Shown here in pieces: positions 4,936 through 6,292 of a DNA stretch of 6,292 bases. The DNA is from Rhodospirillales bacterium (lineage in GTDB: Bacteria > Pseudomonadota > Alphaproteobacteria > CACIAM-22H2). The number at the start of each line of letters is the position of its first letter. Position 1 is the stretch's first letter. The DNA lies in assembly GCA_016195145.1 (NCBI GenBank), contig JACQAF010000286.1:1-6292 (forward strand), in the 5' to 3' direction. The notes below the pieces were generated by a model. It was not told the origin of the DNA, ran no database searches, and saw only the letters and a program-made list of their open reading frames with translations. The position numbers and the translations under genes were made by a program.

Positions 4936-5701
4936 CGCCGGCGCTGCACCCGAGAGCACGACCCGCGACGCCCTGCTCGGCGGCCGGCTGGTGTTCATGC
5001 AGCCGCAGCGCGGGTACCGCGCCGCGATCGACCCGGTGCTATTGGCCGCGGCCGTGCCGGCCGGCAGCCGGGGCCGGGCGCTCGATCTCGGCTGCGGGGC
5101 GGGGGCAGCGACCCTGTGCCTAGCGTGGCGGCTGCCGGAACTGGCCGTGGTCGGGCTCGAACGCGACGCCGGCAGCGCGGCGCTCGCCCGCGCCAATGTC
5201 GCCGAAAACCGCCTCGACGAACGGATACGAATCGTCACCGGCGACGTGCGCTCGCCGCCGCGCGCGCTGGAGCCGGAAAGCTTCGCCACGGTGATCGTCA
5301 ATCCGCCCTATCTCGACGCCGCGCGGGCCGATGCGGCCCCCGACGCGGCGAAGGCGGCGGCGACGGTGGAAAGCGACGCCGATCTTGCCGCATGGGTGGG
5401 GGCGGCGCTGCGGCTCGCCCAGCGCAAAGGCGAGATCGTCTTTATCCACCGCGCCGACCGCGTGGCCGAGATTCTGGCGGCGCTTACCGGCAAGGCCGGA
5501 GATGTCGTGATTTTTCCGTTGTGGCCGAAAGCGGGCGCGCCGGCGAAACGCGCCATCGTGCGGGCGCGCAAGGGAACCAGGGGGCCATTGACGCTGGCTG
5601 CCGGCCTTGTGCTGCACGCCGCGGACGGGGTTTACACGCCGCCGGCCGAAGCGATTTTGCGCGCCGGCGCCGGGCTCGATCTTTTGCCGGCAGACGGGTA
5701 G
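4928..5701 (+). CDS. SAM-dependent methyltransferase, tRNA1(Val) A37 N6-methyltransferase-like (TrmN6/YfiC family)
   Basis: A 257-residue Rossmann-fold class I methyltransferase. In 257-residue numbering, the N-terminal segment LLGGRLVFMQPQRGYRAAID (16-35) matches the family's entry motif. The SAM-binding motif I is LDLGCGAGA at 52-60. An acidic residue after strand 2 lies in GLERD (76-80), and GDV is at 105-107. The catalytic NPPY at 125-128 is typical of enzymes that methylate exocyclic amino groups of adenine or guanine, or glutamine. E. coli TrmN6 makes m6A37 in tRNA1(Val); whether this one has that substrate is an inference. The start is uncertain: I chose GTG 4928 because it overlaps the upstream stop by 8 nt, but TTG 4901 is in frame and would add nine residues. 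Neither has a clear Shine-Dalgarno, consistent with coupled translation. The region after NPPY (131-145) is Ala-rich. Confidence 0.87.
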   Translation: MSSAGAAPESTTRDALLGGRLVFMQPQRGYRAAIDPVLLAAAVPAGSRGRALDLGCGAGAATLCLAWRLPELAVVGLERDAGSAALARANVAENRLDERIRIVTGDVRSPPRALEPESFATVIVNPPYLDAARADAAPDAAKAAATVESDADLAAWVGAALRLAQRKGEIVFIHRADRVAEILAALTGKAGDVVIFPLWPKAGAPAKRAIVRARKGTRGPLTLAAGLVLHAADGVYTPPAEAILRAGAGLDLLPADG

Positions 5702-5736
5702 CGGCCGAACGCGGCGACCTGCTATAGGTTAGGCCG

Positions 5737-6292
5737 ATGGATACGATTCTCGAATGGCTGCGCCGGTTGCTGGCGTGGCTGCCGATCGAACGCCTGCGCG
5801 AACCGCCGCCGGTGGTCGCCGTGTTGCGCCTCGCCGGGCCGATCGGGCAGATCGGCGTGGGTCGCGCCGGGCTCACCCTGACCCGCCTCGCGCCGGCGAT
5901 CGAGCGCGCCTTCAGCCTGCCGCGGGTCGGCGCGGTGGCGCTGGCGATCAACTCGCCGGGCGGTTCGGCGGTGCAATCGGCGCTGATCGCCAAGCGAATC
6001 CGCGATCTCGCCGCTGAAAAACACGTGCCGGTCGTCGCTTTCGCCGAGGATGTCGCCGCCTCGGGCGGATATTGGCTCGCCTGCGCGGCCGATGAAATCT
6101 ACGCCGACGCCAATTCGATCGTCGGCTCGATCGGCGTGGTGTTTTCGGGCTTCGGTTTCGTCGACCTGATCCGCCGCATCGGGGTGCGCCGACGGCTTTA
6201 TACCGCCGGCGAGCGCAAGGCGCCGCTCGACCCGTTCGAACCCGAAAACCCCGAAGAGGTCGAGCGCATCAAGGGCATCCAGCGCGAGATCC
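5737..6292 (+). CDS. S49 family serine peptidase, SppA/SohB-like (3' end outside window)
   Basis: 185 residues are visible, with no stop before the edge. S49 peptidases are Ser-Lys dyad proteases that cleave signal peptide remnants or membrane-associated proteins. Landmarks are VVAVLRLAGPIG at 26-37, INSPGGSAVQS at 71-81 (oxyanion/ClpP-fold signature), the nucleophile Ser109 in DVAASGGYWLA, ADEIYADANSIVGSIGVV at 118-135, and Lys161 in AGERKAPLDPF as the general base. The Ser-Lys spacing of 52 residues equals that of B. subtilis SppA (Ser147/Lys199). The N-terminus (1-22) is a short Leu/Trp-rich, probably amphipathic helix rather than a clear transmembrane segment, so membrane attachment is uncertain. 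It is about the size expected for the single-domain form. ATG 5737 is 35 nt after the methyltransferase stop, with AGGT 7 nt upstream; probable same operon. Confidence 0.9.
   Translation, partial: MDTILEWLRRLLAWLPIERLREPPPVVAVLRLAGPIGQIGVGRAGLTLTRLAPAIERAFSLPRVGAVALAINSPGGSAVQSALIAKRIRDLAAEKHVPVVAFAEDVAASGGYWLACAADEIYADANSIVGSIGVVFSGFGFVDLIRRIGVRRRLYTAGERKAPLDPFEPENPEEVERIKGIQREI

Noticed and set aside
5120..5617. Minus-strand frames of 87-181 codons within the methyltransferase region
   Set aside because: Arg/Ala-rich shadows of the methyltransferase gene, whose SAM-binding and NPPY motifs are clear in the plus frame.

Overview
The window is high-GC chromosomal DNA that looks alphaproteobacterial (Rhodospirillales-like). 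The reasons are GC-rich codon use, a compact mitochondrial-type class I cytochrome c, a long-chain polyprenyl diphosphate synthase of the ubiquinone type, and the cluster polyprenyl synthase / DUF2007 / tRNA1(Val)-type methyltransferase / S49 peptidase, a neighbourhood I recall from Alphaproteobacteria. The assignment is an inference; no 16S or other phylogenetic marker is present. I see no transposase, integrase, CRISPR array or phage gene.

Layout, left to right. (1) 1-344, minus: the N-terminal two thirds of adenine phosphoribosyltransferase (apt), cut by the window edge. (2) 486-1847, plus: a class III PLP-dependent aminotransferase, divergent from apt. (3) 1840-2223, minus: an exported cytochrome c whose stop region overlaps the aminotransferase stop by 8 nt. 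(4) 2224-2496: a 273-nt divergent intergenic region with a good candidate promoter for the cytochrome gene and two CCCTAGGG palindromes exactly 22 bp apart. (5) 2497-3276, plus: a class II aldolase/adducin-family protein that keeps the metal-binding histidines but apparently lacks the catalytic glutamate of classical aldolases. (6) 3277-3351: hairpins, including a symmetrical A5/T5-flanked terminator that probably serves both the aldolase gene and the converging tRNA gene. (7) 3352-3428, minus: tRNA-Pro(CGG) with encoded CCA and its own promoter. (8) 3527-4549, minus: polyprenyl diphosphate synthase with a TTG start. (9) 4717-6292, plus: DUF2007 protein, methyltransferase (overlapping start GTGTCTAG) and S49 peptidase (cut by the window edge), probably one operon divergent from the polyprenyl synthase.

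Functionally this is mostly housekeeping: purine salvage (apt), amino-group transfer, periplasmic electron transfer (cytochrome c), side-chain synthesis for quinones (polyprenyl synthase), translation (tRNA-Pro and possibly tRNA m6A modification) and envelope protein turnover (S49 peptidase). The sequence does not tie these into one pathway. The least characterised pieces are the aldolase/adducin protein, the DUF2007 protein and the twin palindrome. I found no convincing evidence for a new multi-gene system.
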